A stretch of 64,000 bases of DNA. Source: Lachnospiraceae bacterium (lineage in GTDB: Bacteria > Bacillota > Clostridia > Lachnospirales > Lachnospiraceae). Made by a program: the position numbers and the translations under genes. Positions 62,674 through 64,000 of the stretch are shown in pieces (position 1 is the stretch's first letter; each line of letters begins with the position of its first letter). The DNA lies in NCBI GenBank assembly GCA_028721415.1, contig JAQYIU010000099.1, forward strand, positions 61,393 through 125,392, in the 5' to 3' direction. The notes beneath the pieces are model-generated. The model saw only the letters and a list, made by a program, of their open reading frames with translations, made no database searches and had not been told where the DNA came from.

Positions 62674-62701
62674 TACCACCAATCCATTGTGGCCGGTGGC
62701 A
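62674..62701 (-). terminator. Hairpin followed by T-run downstream of candidate immunity gene
   Basis: Minus strand GCCACCggCCAcaaTGGattGGTGGtattttttat. Confidence 0.45.
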
Positions 62702-62702
62702 T

Positions 62703-62999
62703 TTAACTTTCTATTTCCTGTATCATTGCATTAAACATTTGCCCTTCATTCATTTCGTCCATATAAAACAGATCCCCATCTTCAAACATATTCTTTTTCG
62801 CTTCATCTTCCGAGAATGCATACTCTATTACAAGCGCGTCCGCCCATGAAAGACCTGTAATCATGAAAAATTTATGATCGTTCGCCCTAAAACATTTCTG
62901 TCCATGAATATCTGGTATTCGCTCATATTTTTCTTCAATTCTTCTTTCTAAGATTTCGCAACGCTCACTAATCTGTCTTTTCTTCTCCTTCGAGATCAT
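62703..62999 (-). CDS. Small acidic protein, candidate immunity protein for the upstream MuF-toxin
   Basis: Start trimmed to MISKEKKRQISERCEILERR... (98 aa); start codon lies inside the 3' end of the MuF ORF (32-nt overlap). Confidence 0.6.
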   Translation of the reverse strand: MISKEKKRQISERCEILERRIEEKYERIPDIHGQKCFRANDHKFFMITGLSWADALVIEYAFSEDEAKKNMFEDGDLFYMDEMNEGQMFNAMIQEIES

Positions 63000-64000
63000 A
63001 TCGCTTTCTTCCTTCCTTTCCTGTTGATATTTTATAATACGCACCATTATGATGACTATTCTTTTCCGGATGATACTGTAAAATTCCATCACCACCAAAA
63101 TTTACTTTATACCCTCCGCCATCTTCAAATTTTATTCCCTTCAGGCTTCCTCCCATCAATGGTTTTACATCATACCCACTATTTTCTAATGTTTTTTTTA
63201 AACCTTCAGGTGAGTATGCTTTTAGCATTTTGGGATGTCCCGCTATCCTTGATGCAAGATCCAGCCGATTCTCTTCCGCAACTCTCTTCGCTTTTCCTTC
63301 CGGGTTCTCTTTTGGTAATTTCTTTTTTTCTATTTTATCACGTTTTGTTTCTTTACTCCATTGCTTCGTATGTACGTTTTGCCTTTTTCCATCTCCAGGC
63401 GCATATTCCACCAGGCACCGGCAATACTTATGTCTGCGAAACACGTTATTTCCTGTATCAGAAACCGCTTCGTAATCATAAATGCCTGCAAGTTTATCAC
63501 ACCACTCACAGCATTTTCCTGTTGATGTTCGTATGATTTTAGGACTCAGTCCAGCTTTATACTGAAAATCCGCATTTTCCCTCACAGCATCGTTTACAAC
63601 TGACTGGGAAAAATTAACGACCGGTTCGCCAAGCATATAGGCAATGTCATCGTATTTTTCTTTCCCTGAAACAATGTCTACAATTCCTCTTACCTTATCT
63701 TCATTTATTTTCGGCTTGATTGCTTTAATTCCAATACCTGCCTTTTTGTTCAATATCTCCTGTATCTTAGCAGATATATCCGCAACCAACTCATAATTGT
63801 TCCCCAAGGTATCTCTGATAATCCGATCTGCGATATTGTAATACATACGTCCATCTGGTAACACGGAAGAGGATAAATTTTTCTTGAAGGATCCAGACAA
63901 GAGCTCTCCTACTTCGATTGCAAATTCATTTGCTTCTTTGTATGTTGCATTCCCCTGTTCCACCTTCCGATATAACTCTCTGATAATTTTACTGTTATCA
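62968..64000 (-). CDS. Phage minor head/MuF-type protein with C-terminal toxin-like domain, 5' end outside window
   Basis: Frame open to window edge (DNSKIIRELYRKVEQGNATYKEAN...); MuF-like CCEWCDKLAGIYDYEAV...VFRRHKYCRC; C-terminal GGGYKVNFGGDGILQYHPEKNSHHNGAYYKISTGKEGRKRYDLEG. Confidence 0.8.
   Translation of the reverse strand, partial: DNSKIIRELYRKVEQGNATYKEANEFAIEVGELLSGSFKKNLSSSVLPDGRMYYNIADRIIRDTLGNNYELVADISAKIQEILNKKAGIGIKAIKPKINEDKVRGIVDIVSGKEKYDDIAYMLGEPVVNFSQSVVNDAVRENADFQYKAGLSPKIIRTSTGKCCEWCDKLAGIYDYEAVSDTGNNVFRRHKYCRCLVEYAPGDGKRQNVHTKQWSKETKRDKIEKKKLPKENPEGKAKRVAEENRLDLASRIAGHPKMLKAYSPEGLKKTLENSGYDVKPLMGGSLKGIKFEDGGGYKVNFGGDGILQYHPEKNSHHNGAYYKISTGKEGRKRYDLEGEEKTD

Noticed and set aside
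63024-63536. 170-aa plus-strand ORF, Phe/Leu/His-rich
   Set aside because: Antisense to the MuF phage protein; composition indicates a mirror frame.

Overview
This 64-kb window looks like a low-GC Firmicutes chromosome, probably Lachnospiraceae. That taxon is inferred from gene content and was not tested. Almost all genes lie on the minus strand. Most of the window is core genome: groEL (truncated by the window start)/groES with a perfect CIRCE operator; efp; sigK; a mltG-like/O-methyltransferase/U32 cluster with ylbF, rnj, ruvX and ireB; mtaB; thiI with a cysteine desulfurase; scpAB; rny; recX/recA; thyA/dfrA; hslO; cls; addAB; ispG, rseP, dxr, cdsA, uppS, frr and pyrH; and trxA. There are two metabolic islands. 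One is a Na+-pumping biotin-dependent decarboxylase/transcarboxylase operon (16.1-20.9 kb) with a Rex-like palindrome upstream. The other is a selenium-dependent molybdenum hydroxylase cluster (25.0-33.7 kb). The right end (60.6-64.0 kb) is accessory and decayed: a DUF362 pseudogene with an in-frame TAA and an internal deletion, glucarate dehydratase and LysR remnants fused head-to-head, a terminase N-terminal fragment, and the edge of a prophage encoding a MuF-type head protein with a C-terminal toxin-like domain plus an overlapping candidate immunity gene. No tRNA, rRNA, CRISPR array or complete IS element was recognised. All functional calls come from reading the protein sequences; no database search was run.
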